The notes: generated by a model not told the origin, from the sequence alone. Counted from the stretch's first letter, positions 35,142-43,893 are shown. The stretch: 50,559 nucleotides of DNA from an uncultured Lachnospiraceae bacterium (GCA_949743325.1 CATJTQ010000136.1:1-50559); one strand, 5' to 3'. Numbers and translations are program-made.

Positions 35142-36026
35142 ATGGATCAGGCAGAGCAGCTAAGAAATATTGTTAGAATGAACAATAAAACAGAAAAAAC
35201 AGAAAAAGTTGCAAGGGTTATTACTGTTACAAGCGGAAAAGGCGGGGTCGGCAAATCTAATATGTCGGTTAACCTTGCAATTCAGCTTCGCAAATTAGGA
35301 AAAAGTGTACTCATTTTTGATGCTGACTTTGGTTTGGCCAATATTGAAGTTTTATTTGGGGCAATTCCTAAATACAATTTGGGAGATGTCATTTATAGAA
35401 ATAAAAATATAAAAGAAGTTATTACTGCCGGTCCTATGGGTATAAAATTTATATCCGGAGGAACAGGTATTGATGGTCTTGGTAATTTAAATAAAGGTCA
35501 AATAGAAACATTAGTAAATAATCTGTCAGAGCTTGACAATTTAGCCGATGTAATAGTTGTAGATACTGGTGCTGGTATATCTGACAGTGTATTAGACTTT
35601 GTTATGTCGGGTTCAGAAGTGATTCTTGTCACTACACCTGAGCCTACATCAATTACTGATTCATATTCAATGCTAAAGGCAATAAATAGAAATTCTAATT
35701 ATAAAAAATCTAATTTGCAGATAAGGGTTGCTGTAAATAAAGTATCGTCACAGAATGAGGGGAAGGCACTTTTTAGCAAATTAAATGTAGTAGTACAGCG
35801 TTTTTTGGAGTTGTCAATAGAATATCTTGGGGCGATTCCTATGGATGACAGCATATATAAGGCTGTTATGCAGCAAAGCCCAGTTTCTTTTAAGTTCCCT
35901 AATTCAAAAGCAACAAGAGCATATGAAGATATTGCTAAAATAATTGTTAGCGGTGAAGAAGAACAGATCATTTCCAAGAAAGGAATTGCACATTTATTTA
36001 CAAATTTTATTAGAAAAAAAACGTAA
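35142..36026 (+). CDS. flhG: flagellar number regulator FlhG (YlxH), MinD-like ATPase
   Basis: The 294-aa protein is a deviant-Walker ATPase of the MinD/ParA family, with GKGGVGKS at 32-39, FDADFGLANIEVLFG and VDTGAGISDSVLDF. The N-terminal DQAEQLRN motif is the conserved FlhF-activating helix (NQAxxLR-like). FlhG controls flagellar number and placement through FlhF and C-ring assembly. GGAGG precedes the ATG; flhF ends three bases before. Confidence 0.94.
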   Translation: MDQAEQLRNIVRMNNKTEKTEKVARVITVTSGKGGVGKSNMSVNLAIQLRKLGKSVLIFDADFGLANIEVLFGAIPKYNLGDVIYRNKNIKEVITAGPMGIKFISGGTGIDGLGNLNKGQIETLVNNLSELDNLADVIVVDTGAGISDSVLDFVMSGSEVILVTTPEPTSITDSYSMLKAINRNSNYKKSNLQIRVAVNKVSSQNEGKALFSKLNVVVQRFLELSIEYLGAIPMDDSIYKAVMQQSPVSFKFPNSKATRAYEDIAKIIVSGEEEQIISKKGIAHLFTNFIRKKT

Positions 36027-36047
36027 GTATGAAAAGGAGAGGGAATA

Positions 36048-36773
36048 ATGTCACCAGATATGTTTAAAATTGGAAATAAAGTTGAGATAGTTAGAAGCAG
36101 TGCCGTACATAATGGTATAGTAGATGATAAAAAAAACCCTGTCCTTGTCAGTCAGATTTATGAAATAACTGACAGTGATCATTTACAGTTGGAGATGCCT
36201 TTTAGAGGAACAGAGATTGTACTTTTAGATATTGGTATAAGATATAATATTTGTATCTATACATCACATGGACTATTTAAGTGTATGGTTCAGGTAACAG
36301 ATCGATTTAAGACTGAAAACCGTTATATTGCTGCAGTTGAAGTTAAGAGTGCTTTTAAGAGGGTTCAGAGAAGAGAGTACTTTAGGCTGGAGAAGTTATT
36401 TGAAGTTAAGTATCGTCGTTTAATGGATTATGAGACAGACAAAAGTTCAACAGAGGAAATACTGAACTTTGAGGAGATTGGAACAGAATACAAGTCAGCT
36501 GTTGCAGTTGATTTGAGTGGAGGCGGAGCCCGTCTAATAATGAATGAAAGATTTACGCTTAAAGATACACTTATGTTGCGTTTTAAAATAGCTCCTGAAA
36601 GTGATGATATAAATTTTGCAGCCACAGTTGTTTCATCAACTCCAATGAAAATGGATAGTACACAGTATGAGAATCGTGTGAAGTTTATAAAACTTCGTGA
36701 GAGTCAAAGAGAAAAACTTATTCGCTATATTTTTGAGGAAGAAAGAAAAATGCGTTTTAAGGAGAAGAGTTGA
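36048..36773 (+). CDS. PilZ/YcgR-domain c-di-GMP effector, probable motor brake
   Basis: The 241-aa protein has an N-terminal YcgR-like domain (about residues 1-95) and a C-terminal PilZ domain with RVQRREYFRL and VDLSGGGARLIM, which together give the c-di-GMP binding pattern RxxxR...DxSxxG. YcgR/MotI proteins bind the motor when c-di-GMP is high and slow or disengage it. AAGGAGAGGG precedes the ATG. It is inserted between flhG and cheB, where B. subtilis has no gene, so c-di-GMP control is co-expressed with the motor here. Naming it MotI/YcgR is by analogy. Confidence 0.88.
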   Translation: MSPDMFKIGNKVEIVRSSAVHNGIVDDKKNPVLVSQIYEITDSDHLQLEMPFRGTEIVLLDIGIRYNICIYTSHGLFKCMVQVTDRFKTENRYIAAVEVKSAFKRVQRREYFRLEKLFEVKYRRLMDYETDKSSTEEILNFEEIGTEYKSAVAVDLSGGGARLIMNERFTLKDTLMLRFKIAPESDDINFAATVVSSTPMKMDSTQYENRVKFIKLRESQREKLIRYIFEEERKMRFKEKS

Positions 36774-36779
36774 TAAAAA

Positions 36780-37844
36780 ATGAAAAATTTTCTTGTGGTA
36801 GATGACTCTGCACTCATGAGAAAGGTCATCTGTGATATAATACAATCAAATAACAGATATCATGTTGAAGATTTTGCCCGTGATGGGCAGGATGCATATG
36901 ACCTTCTGAAAGAAAAGACCTACGATGTGGTAGTGTTAGATATTAATATGCCACGAATGACGGGTCTTGAATTGTTAGAAGCGCTGAAGAGGGATAATAT
37001 AAAAGTAAAGGTTGTTGTAGCAAGCACGCTTACCGTAGACGGTGGTAAAGAGACAATGCAGGCATTGGAATTAGGAGCGCTTGATTTTGTTACAAAGCCA
37101 GGAAATTTTATAGAAGCAAAAGGGGAACAATTTCACGATGCTCTTTTGAGAGTAATAGATGCAGCGGTTATGATTAATGTAAGCAGACCAGTGCCAAAAG
37201 TTTTGCAGCAAAAAAAGATGGCTACAACTGCTGTTACTACTCGTGGAAAGAAAACTAGCAGTACAAGAAATCATATTATAGCGCTTGCCTGTTCTACAGG
37301 AGGACCTAAATCTTTGCAGAGTGTATTGCCTAAATTGCCAGCAAATTTAGATGCTCCCATATTATTAGTACAGCATATGCCTGTAGGGTTTACTGCAACA
37401 TTGGCTGCAAGACTTGATGAACTCAGCTCTGTAAAAGTAAAAGAAGCAGAGGATGGGGAAACAATAAACAATGGAGTAGTATATATAGCTCCGGGAGGTA
37501 AACATCTGATTTGTGAATATGATGGAAGCGTACATAGAATTAAGCTAACTGATGACCCTCCAAGAGATGCACTAAGGCCATGCGCAAATATAATGTATGA
37601 ATCTCTTGTAAACTGTAGATATCAAGAAGTTATTTGTGTTGTTTTGACAGGAATGGGTTCAGATGGAACTAAAGGCATCACTCGTTTAAGTCAGGACAAA
37701 GAAGTTTATGTTATTTCGCAGGATGAGTCCACAAGTGTTGTTTATGGAATGCCAAAGGCAATAGCTCAGGCTGGTTTATCAAATGAGGTTGTGCCTTTAG
37801 AGACAGTTGCAGACTCAATTACAAAATACGTGGGGGTATATTAA
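36780..37844 (+). CDS. cheB: chemotaxis methylesterase/deamidase CheB
   Basis: The 354-aa protein has a receiver domain (phospho-acceptor Asp54, LDINMPRMTGLE), a linker and a C-terminal methylesterase domain: CSTGGPKSLQ with the active serine, LVQHMPVGFTATLAARLD with the histidine and LTGMGSDGTKG with the aspartate. It removes methyl groups from chemoreceptors when phosphorylated by CheA. The matching cheR is not in the window. The ATG at 36780 is preceded by AAGGAGAAGAG. cheA starts two bases after the stop. Confidence 0.96.
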   Translation: MKNFLVVDDSALMRKVICDIIQSNNRYHVEDFARDGQDAYDLLKEKTYDVVVLDINMPRMTGLELLEALKRDNIKVKVVVASTLTVDGGKETMQALELGALDFVTKPGNFIEAKGEQFHDALLRVIDAAVMINVSRPVPKVLQQKKMATTAVTTRGKKTSSTRNHIIALACSTGGPKSLQSVLPKLPANLDAPILLVQHMPVGFTATLAARLDELSSVKVKEAEDGETINNGVVYIAPGGKHLICEYDGSVHRIKLTDDPPRDALRPCANIMYESLVNCRYQEVICVVLTGMGSDGTKGITRLSQDKEVYVISQDESTSVVYGMPKAIAQAGLSNEVVPLETVADSITKYVGVY

Positions 37845-37845
37845 T

Positions 37846-39966
37846 ATGGATACTAATCAATACCTTGAGATTTTTATTGACGAAACAAAAGAACATATTC
37901 AAACTCTTAATGACCAGCTTCTTATTATTGAGAATGAACCTGAAAATAAAGATTGTATAAATGAAATATTCCGTGCTGCTCATTCTTTAAAAGGTATGGC
38001 AGGAACTATGGGATATAAGAGAATGCAGAGACTTACACATGATATGGAAAATATTTTTTCTGAAATAAGAAATGATAAGATGAAGGTGACAGCAAGTCTT
38101 GTAGATGTATTATTTCAGTCGTTAGATGCTATTGAAGGATATTTAGCAAATATTATGGAAAGTACAGATGAAGGTACAGATGATAATGAACCTATAATAC
38201 AGGAGCTTAACAAAATTATGAAAGAAGGATTAGGAGGCAGTGCAGAAGATTCATCTTCTCCAAAACCTGCAGAAAAGTCTGTTTGTGCAGTGTCTTCTGA
38301 TGGAAAATTTGTTGAGAAATATTCTCAGATTAAAATTGATGATAGTGAAGCTTCTGTTTTCGAAGAAGCTAAGAATAAGGGTATGAACATATTTGGAATT
38401 ACAGTGTATGTTCAGGAAACGTGTATTTTAAAGGCAGCAAGGGCTTTTTTAGTCTTTAAAGCTTTAGAGGAATTTGGAGAGATAATGAACTCTACGCCAA
38501 GCCCTCAGGATATCGAAGATGAGAAATTTAATTACGATTTCAGTTTGTTCTTAATAACAACAGAATCTTTGGATAAAATTATGGAGTCAATTAAGTCTGT
38601 TTCAGAAATTGAGACTGCACTAGCAGAGTCATATGATGAGATATTGGCTAAGAAGCAGACTGAGCCTAAAGAAGAGAAAACTATTAAGGAAGAAACACAG
38701 GAAACTACAGTATCAAAAACTAATGATACGGCTGCTGTTAAAGCCGCTGAAAATAAACCAACAGCTGTACAAAATAATAAGCCGGCAGCAAAAAGCGCTG
38801 CAAAAGTTGGAAATCGTACAGTTCGTGTGGATATTGAAAAACTGGACTCCCTTATGAATCAGGTAAGTGAGTTAATTATTGCAAAAAATAGTCTTGTTTC
38901 AATTAGTCAGACAGCTAATGAGTCCGGAGTGGCAATAAATGGTCTGCATGATCAGATTGAGTATTTGGAAAGAATAACTACAAATCTTCATGAATCTGTT
39001 ATGAAGGTTCGTATGGTGCCTATTGAGAGTGTTGTTAATAAATTCCCTAGAATGATTAGGGATTTGCAAAAGAAACTCGGTAAAGAAATGAATCTGTATA
39101 TGACAGGTGAAGATACAGAACTTGACAGAAGTGTAATTGACGAGATAGGCGATCCTCTTATGCACCTTCTAAGAAATTCGGCGGATCATGGTCTTGAAGC
39201 CAATGATGTTCGTGCTCAGAGAGGAAAGCCGGAGGCTGGCTCAATTTACCTGGATGCTTATCAAGATGGTAATAATGTAGTTATTGAAGTTAGAGATGAT
39301 GGTAACGGCATAGATGTTGATGCAGTTAAAAATAAGGCTATTGAGCGTGGAACAATTACACCGGAACAAGGAGCTACAATGAGCGATAAAGATATTATCG
39401 ACTTATTATTCCTTCCAAGTTTCTCAACAGCTAAAAAGATATCTGATGTCTCAGGAAGAGGCGTAGGTCTTGACGTTGTAAAATCTAAAATCGAAGCTCT
39501 GGGCGGAGATGTTGAAGTAAAATCAACATTGGGAGAAGGCAGTCGCTGGATTGTACGTCTTCCATTGACTTTAGCTATTATTCAGGCTTTGATGGTTGAA
39601 GTTGGCACAGAAAAATATGCGATATCACTTGGATCTATTGTCACAATTGAAGATATTCCAATTGAAGATATTAAACATGTTGAGTCTAGAGAGGTTATAC
39701 ATTTGAGAGGACTTGTAATTCCTATTATTAGGATGAAGCAGGTTCTTGATATAGAGGAAAATGAAGATGACGAGAGCATGGTAGTAGTTATTGTTAAGAA
39801 AGGTGATAAGCAAGTTGGTCTCGTTGTTGATAATTTAATTGGACAGCAGGAGATTGTTATTAAATCACTTGGTAAATACATAACTAACAATAAGATAATC
39901 AGTGGCGCAACTATTCTTGGTGACGGCGAAGTTGCTCTGATTGTCGATGTCAACACATTAATATAA
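37846..39966 (+). CDS. cheA: chemotaxis histidine kinase CheA
   Basis: The 706-aa kinase has P1 with phosphorylation site His46 (RAAHSLKGMAGTMG), P2 CheY/CheB-binding region (about residues 175-260), a Lys/Glu/Ala-rich linker, the P3 dimerisation helices, P4 ATPase (LLRNSADHGLEAND, RDDGNGIDVD and GRGVGLDVVKSKIE) and the P5 CheW-like domain. It is the central sensor kinase for motility. The ATG at 37846 is preferred because it aligns with the P1 start and follows GGGGGT; the frame upstream overlaps cheB. Its TAA overlaps the ATG at 39966 in frame with cheW. Confidence 0.97.
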   Translation: MDTNQYLEIFIDETKEHIQTLNDQLLIIENEPENKDCINEIFRAAHSLKGMAGTMGYKRMQRLTHDMENIFSEIRNDKMKVTASLVDVLFQSLDAIEGYLANIMESTDEGTDDNEPIIQELNKIMKEGLGGSAEDSSSPKPAEKSVCAVSSDGKFVEKYSQIKIDDSEASVFEEAKNKGMNIFGITVYVQETCILKAARAFLVFKALEEFGEIMNSTPSPQDIEDEKFNYDFSLFLITTESLDKIMESIKSVSEIETALAESYDEILAKKQTEPKEEKTIKEETQETTVSKTNDTAAVKAAENKPTAVQNNKPAAKSAAKVGNRTVRVDIEKLDSLMNQVSELIIAKNSLVSISQTANESGVAINGLHDQIEYLERITTNLHESVMKVRMVPIESVVNKFPRMIRDLQKKLGKEMNLYMTGEDTELDRSVIDEIGDPLMHLLRNSADHGLEANDVRAQRGKPEAGSIYLDAYQDGNNVVIEVRDDGNGIDVDAVKNKAIERGTITPEQGATMSDKDIIDLLFLPSFSTAKKISDVSGRGVGLDVVKSKIEALGGDVEVKSTLGEGSRWIVRLPLTLAIIQALMVEVGTEKYAISLGSIVTIEDIPIEDIKHVESREVIHLRGLVIPIIRMKQVLDIEENEDDESMVVVIVKKGDKQVGLVVDNLIGQQEIVIKSLGKYITNNKIISGATILGDGEVALIVDVNTLI

Positions 39967-39980
39967 TGGGGGTGTCGAAA

Positions 39981-40460
39981 ATGGGAACAAGTTTAGCAAA
40001 GTCAACAATGTCAGAAATTGATTTAGAATATGTTGTTGTAAAAATTGGAACAGAGCAGTATGGTATAAATATTAAATATGTTGATAATATAACAAGGCTT
40101 CAGAAAATTACTCGAGTGCCCAAAGTTCAGCCATACATGCAAGGCGTAATGAATCTTCGCGGTGAAGTTGTAGCTGTTATGAGCTTGCGAAAAAAAATGA
40201 ATCTTCCTGCTGATGAATTTACTAACAGTACAAGGATCATAATATTGAAACTTAATTCACAGGATGAGGTGGGTGTTCTTGTAGATGAGGTAAAGGAAGT
40301 TGTAAATCTGGACGAAAATGAAATAGAGAAAGTTTTTTATGATGTGAAAGATGAAAAATCTTCATATATATCAGGTATTGGCAAGCACAATGGTGAATTG
40401 ATATCACTTCTTGATATTAGCGCTGTTATATCTGATAAAGAAAAAGATATAATTTCATAA
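39981..40460 (+). CDS. cheW: chemotaxis coupling protein CheW
   Basis: The 159-aa protein is a single CheW domain (about residues 15-150), with VVVKIGTEQYGINIKYVDNI and QGVMNLRGEVVAVMSLRKK. It couples receptors to CheA. The ATG at 39981 lies six bases after GGGGGTG and is preferred over the ATG at 39966, which overlaps the cheA stop and has no site. It sits between cheA and cheC. Confidence 0.95.
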   Translation: MGTSLAKSTMSEIDLEYVVVKIGTEQYGINIKYVDNITRLQKITRVPKVQPYMQGVMNLRGEVVAVMSLRKKMNLPADEFTNSTRIIILKLNSQDEVGVLVDEVKEVVNLDENEIEKVFYDVKDEKSSYISGIGKHNGELISLLDISAVISDKEKDIIS

Positions 40461-40482
40461 AAAGGTAAGGTGGTGTTTTTTT

Positions 40483-41091
40483 ATGGATAATGTTGAACAG
40501 ATGAATGGAGTCCAATTTGATATTTTAAAAGAAATTGGAAATATTGGTGCTGGAAATGCAACTACAGCTTTGGCACAAATGTTAAATAAAAAGCTTGATA
40601 TGCAGGTTCCTGTTGTCAAGATGGTAGATTTTCCTTCGCTGTCATGTATAGTTGGAGGTGAGGAAAATTTAGTCGTTGCAATATATCTTATGCTTGACGA
40701 GGACATTGATGGAAGCATGATGTTTATGATGCCTGAGGAGGCTGCACATAAGCTTGTAAATGGTTTGCTGGGAAGACCTGAAGATAATAATGAACCATTT
40801 ACAGATATGGATTTATCAGCTATTCAGGAAATTGGTAATATTATTACAGGAGCATATCTTTCGGCAATATCAACATTAACCAATTTGACAATAGGTGCTT
40901 CGGTACCATATTTAAGTATTGATATGGCAGCTGCTGTTTTAAGTGTACCTGCTATTGAATTTGGCAAGATGGGAGATCATGCATTATTGATTCAAACACA
41001 GTTTGGTGATGAACTTGAAATTGATGGTTATTTTATATTATTGCCGGCAATGGATTCTTATGGAAGGATTATGTCTGCGTTAGGATTTTAA
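40483..41091 (+). CDS. cheC: CheY-phosphate phosphatase CheC
   Basis: The 202-aa protein has two copies of the CheC/CheX/FliY active-site pattern (D/S-xxx-E-xx-N): DILKEIGNIGAGNATTALAQ near residue 10-30 and SAIQEIGNIITGAYLSA near residue 110-125. CheC dephosphorylates CheY-P and forms a complex with CheD that adjusts adaptation. AAGGTGGTG precedes the ATG. The neighbouring cheD supports this reading. Confidence 0.95.
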   Translation: MDNVEQMNGVQFDILKEIGNIGAGNATTALAQMLNKKLDMQVPVVKMVDFPSLSCIVGGEENLVVAIYLMLDEDIDGSMMFMMPEEAAHKLVNGLLGRPEDNNEPFTDMDLSAIQEIGNIITGAYLSAISTLTNLTIGASVPYLSIDMAAAVLSVPAIEFGKMGDHALLIQTQFGDELEIDGYFILLPAMDSYGRIMSALGF

Positions 41092-41110
41092 AATATAGAA
41101 GGTGAGAATA

Positions 41111-41593
41111 GTGCAAATTATAAAAGTCGGAATGGCAGATTTAAATGTTTGTGCCAGCCCTGACGGAATAACAACTCTTGGTCTCGGGTCGTGCGTTGGT
41201 GTCGTTTTGTATGATTCGGTAACAAAAATTTGTGGCATGGTCCATGTAATGTTACCAGATAGTACTGCAGTGAAAAATAATTGTAATATTGCAAAGTTTG
41301 CAGATACAGGTATAAAAGAATTACTTAGACGGATAGAGAAAAAAGGTGTCAGCCGAAATCGTCTTAAAGCAAAAATTGCTGGAGGGGCTCAGATGTTTGC
41401 ATTTGGAAGTCAATCCGAAATGATGCGTGTGGGAGATAGAAATGTTGAGGCTTGTAAGAAAATTTTGAGGGAGTTGCAGATTCCGATTGTGGCGGAAGAT
41501 ACAGGTTTAAATTATGGACGAACAGTAACATTTTATCCGGAAACATCGAATTTTGAAATAAAATCAGTTGGCAAGCCGGTTAAAATTATATAA
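41111..41593 (+). CDS. cheD: chemoreceptor glutamine deamidase CheD
   Basis: The 160-aa protein carries the CheD motif: LGLGSCVGVVLYD with the catalytic cysteine, CGMVHVMLPDS with the histidine, and KAKIAGGAQMFA. It deamidates receptor glutamines and is regulated by CheC. The start GTG at 41111 lies five bases after AAGGTGAG; GTG at 41102 is inside that site. Confidence 0.95.
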   Translation: MQIIKVGMADLNVCASPDGITTLGLGSCVGVVLYDSVTKICGMVHVMLPDSTAVKNNCNIAKFADTGIKELLRRIEKKGVSRNRLKAKIAGGAQMFAFGSQSEMMRVGDRNVEACKKILRELQIPIVAEDTGLNYGRTVTFYPETSNFEIKSVGKPVKII

Positions 41594-41602
41594 GGAGACA
41601 AC

Positions 41603-41896
41603 ATGAATACGAAAAACATACCGGCTATTGTGACATTAGCAGCAGGCTTAGTAGCCATGATAGTTATGATTCAAAGAGGAATAACAGAAGATATGCTTCG
41701 AATGTTATTAACACTTCTTGTTGTTCTTATTGTATTCTTTATAATTGGAAATATAATAAAGGTTATATTTGATAAAGTATTTGCAGAGCCTATTGAAGAG
41801 GAGGCAGAAGAAGGTCTTGAAGAGAGCGTGGAGGAAGAAGATACTGAGGATACGTTAGAAGAAGATGAAGAAACTGCAGATAGTGAAGAAGAATAG
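41603..41896 (+). CDS. small membrane protein with an acidic tail, unknown
   Basis: The 97-aa protein has two hydrophobic segments (about residues 7-24 and 31-57) followed by a tail of about 38 residues made mostly of Glu and Asp. AAGGAG precedes the ATG, and spacing to cheD and sigD is short, so it is expressed with the operon. B. subtilis has no gene between cheD and sigD. No domain is recognised. An acidic cytoplasmic tail could bind basic partners such as motor or export proteins, but this is speculation. The frame and ribosome binding site make a real gene likely. Confidence 0.75.
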   Translation: MNTKNIPAIVTLAAGLVAMIVMIQRGITEDMLRMLLTLLVVLIVFFIIGNIIKVIFDKVFAEPIEEEAEEGLEESVEEEDTEDTLEEDEETADSEEE

Positions 41897-41933
41897 AATA
41901 TAGTTTAATAATATTGTTGCCTGGAGGGTCCCC

Positions 41934-42701
41934 ATGACAGAGAATGAAAAAAAACAACTTTGGGAAGAATACGAAAAAACAAAATCAGCAAAGATTAGAG
42001 AGCAGATAATAATTGAATATTCACCATTGGTAAAACTCGTTGCGGGGCGTCTGAATATGTATTTGGGACATAATGTTGAATATGATGATTTAGTTGGGTA
42101 TGGAGTATTTGGGTTAATTGATGCAATAGATAAATTTGATTTTGATAAAGAAGTTAAGTTTGAAACTTATGCAAGTCTGCGTATTAGGGGAGCAATACTT
42201 GATCATATAAGAAAGATGGACTGGATACCAAGAACCGTTCGGCAGAAACAAAAAAAAATGGATCAGGCAGCGAGGGAGATAGAGTTATCTACTGGGTGTG
42301 CACCTACAGATAAACAGTTAGCAGATGCTCTTGAGATTAGTGAGAAAGAACTTAATGAGTGGCAGTCCCAAATAAATTTAAATAGTGTTGTATCTTTAAA
42401 TGAATGTATAGAACAAGGTATTGAAATAGAGATGGATACAGTACAAAATTCTCATTTTGAGCAGCCTGAGAAAGTAGTAGAAAAAGAAGAATTAAAAAAG
42501 ATACTTGCAGAATCTTTTGATAGTCTTACTGAGAAAGAAAAGAAGGTAGTCTCTTTATATTATTATAACGAATTGACTTTAAAAGAAATAAGTTTAGTAC
42601 TAGAAGTATCAGAATCTAGAGTTTCACAGCTTCATACAAAAGCATTACAGAAGCTTAGAAAGCATCTTGGCAATCAGATGGAAATACTTATAAGTTATTA
42701 A
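41934..42701 (+). CDS. sigD: sigma factor for late flagellar genes (SigD/FliA, sigma-28)
   Basis: The 255-aa protein has sigma-2 (SPLVKLVAGRL, YDDLVGYGVFGLIDAIDKFD), sigma-3 (RKMDWIPRTVRQKQKKMDQ) and sigma-4 with the helix-turn-helix LKEISLVLEVSESRVSQLHTKA. It directs transcription of late flagellar genes such as flagellin, stators and receptors when FlgM is exported. GGAGGG precedes the ATG. It is the penultimate gene of the long operon in B. subtilis, and the same position is seen here. Confidence 0.96.
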   Translation: MTENEKKQLWEEYEKTKSAKIREQIIIEYSPLVKLVAGRLNMYLGHNVEYDDLVGYGVFGLIDAIDKFDFDKEVKFETYASLRIRGAILDHIRKMDWIPRTVRQKQKKMDQAAREIELSTGCAPTDKQLADALEISEKELNEWQSQINLNSVVSLNECIEQGIEIEMDTVQNSHFEQPEKVVEKEELKKILAESFDSLTEKEKKVVSLYYYNELTLKEISLVLEVSESRVSQLHTKALQKLRKHLGNQMEILISY

Positions 42702-42717
42702 AAAATTAGGGTTAATA

Positions 42718-42737
42718 CCCCGCAGCTTGCTGCGGGG
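42718..42737 (+). terminator. hairpin behind sigD, probable terminator
   Basis: CCCCGCAGC (42718-42726) and GCTGCGGGG (42729-42737) form a perfect 9-bp GC-rich stem with a two-base loop, followed by TTGTTGACGCTT, a weak T tract. It probably ends or partly ends the fla/che transcript 17 bases after sigD. The downstream genes may be read by leak-through or from a promoter in the AT-rich stretch after it. Confidence 0.6.
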
Positions 42738-42808
42738 TTGTTGACGCTTATAATTAAAATTAGAAATAAAATAATAATATAATTATATTAATGAAAGCAG
42801 GTGTTATA

Positions 42809-43129
42809 ATGTCAGATTTAATAAGACCAGTAGATTTCAGCGGTTTAGTACAAAGATCGCATGATGTATCAACTACAAAGCAAAATGAGGACAATAAGCC
42901 TATGCTGGATCAGCAGAATATTCAGCAAACATTTGAAAAGGATGTAGAACGAGCTTCAAAAGAGGTAATAAAAAAACAGGATGCAGATTATCATCAGCGG
43001 AAATTCGATGCCAAAGAAAAGGGCAGAGGACAAGAATACACGAAACAGGATCAGAAGAGGAAGAAAAAGGAAAGCCAAGATAAGGTTGTAAAGAAGGAAA
43101 AAAGTTCAGGATTTGATATAAAAATATAA
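42809..43129 (+). CDS. basic hydrophilic protein of unknown function
   Basis: The 106-aa protein is highly charged, without transmembrane segments: the N-terminal half (SDLIRPVDFSGLVQRSHDV) looks folded, and the C-terminal half is lysine-rich (KRKKKESQDKVVKKEK). The ATG at 42809 lies five bases after AGGTG; an ATG at 42791 in the same frame lacks a site. It lies between sigD and the SwrB-like gene. No family is recognised; it may be a lineage-specific flagellar-regulon protein. Confidence 0.7.
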   Translation: MSDLIRPVDFSGLVQRSHDVSTTKQNEDNKPMLDQQNIQQTFEKDVERASKEVIKKQDADYHQRKFDAKEKGRGQEYTKQDQKRKKKESQDKVVKKEKSSGFDIKI

Positions 43130-43155
43130 AAAAGCAAACTAGTAAAGGAGAGCCT

Positions 43156-43893
43156 ATGATTGTTGTTATAGTAATATTGATAATTTTAGGAATAGCAGCT
43201 GTTGTAAGCAGCTTTTTTATAAATGTAAAAAAAGAAGATGAGAAAACCGCCAATACAGGGGAGTATCTGGATCAAATGTTTGAAGAGCGGATCAATCAGG
43301 TTGAGCATCGTCTTGATCATGCTGCTGAAAAATCGGCAACATCTATACAAAAACAGGCTAAGCGAGAAATAGAAAAGTTATCTAAGGAAAAATTGAGTCA
43401 AGTTAATGAATATTCTGACCAAGTAATGGATCAGATTAATAAAAATCATAATGAAGTTATGTTTTTATATGGTCTTCTATCTGATAAACAGAAGCAGTTA
43501 GATGAAACGGTTGAAAAACTTGATCGTGCTCAGAAGGAACTTCAAGTTTCTCAAATGTTGAATCGACAAGAAGAGCGTAATTTTAAGTGGGGAGAAGAAC
43601 CTAATATTAATTCAGAAAATGAGAATTCTAATGATAAGAAAAACATTACAATAGAAAATAGTGTTGTTGACGCACAAGATAGTATGAATAAAAATATGGA
43701 AAATATGTTTTCTGCAAGTTATAATGAAAAAGAAGCTCAGAAAGATGTTAACGAATTGGAAGGAAGTTATGGAAGAAGGGCACAGATACTTATGCTTTCC
43801 AAGGAAGGCAAAACAGATTTTGAAATAGCAAGACAGTTAGAGATGGGTGTAGGAGAAGTGAGATTAGTTCTGGAATTGAGCAAGGGAGTGTAG
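43156..43893 (+). CDS. swrB: SwrB/YlxL-like membrane coiled-coil protein (DUF6115)
   Basis: The 245-aa protein has one N-terminal transmembrane helix (about residues 1-21), a long coiled coil (about 45-140), a variable linker and a C-terminal helix-turn-helix-like segment (RRAQILMLSKEGKTDFEIARQL) as in DUF6115/SwrB proteins. SwrB of B. subtilis lies between sigD and rpsB and activates the export gate (FliP) for hook-basal body completion; here the position and layout are the same except for one intervening gene. The assignment is by topology and synteny, since sequence identity is low. AAAGGAGAG precedes the ATG. Confidence 0.75.
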   Translation: MIVVIVILIILGIAAVVSSFFINVKKEDEKTANTGEYLDQMFEERINQVEHRLDHAAEKSATSIQKQAKREIEKLSKEKLSQVNEYSDQVMDQINKNHNEVMFLYGLLSDKQKQLDETVEKLDRAQKELQVSQMLNRQEERNFKWGEEPNINSENENSNDKKNITIENSVVDAQDSMNKNMENMFSASYNEKEAQKDVNELEGSYGRRAQILMLSKEGKTDFEIARQLEMGVGEVRLVLELSKGV

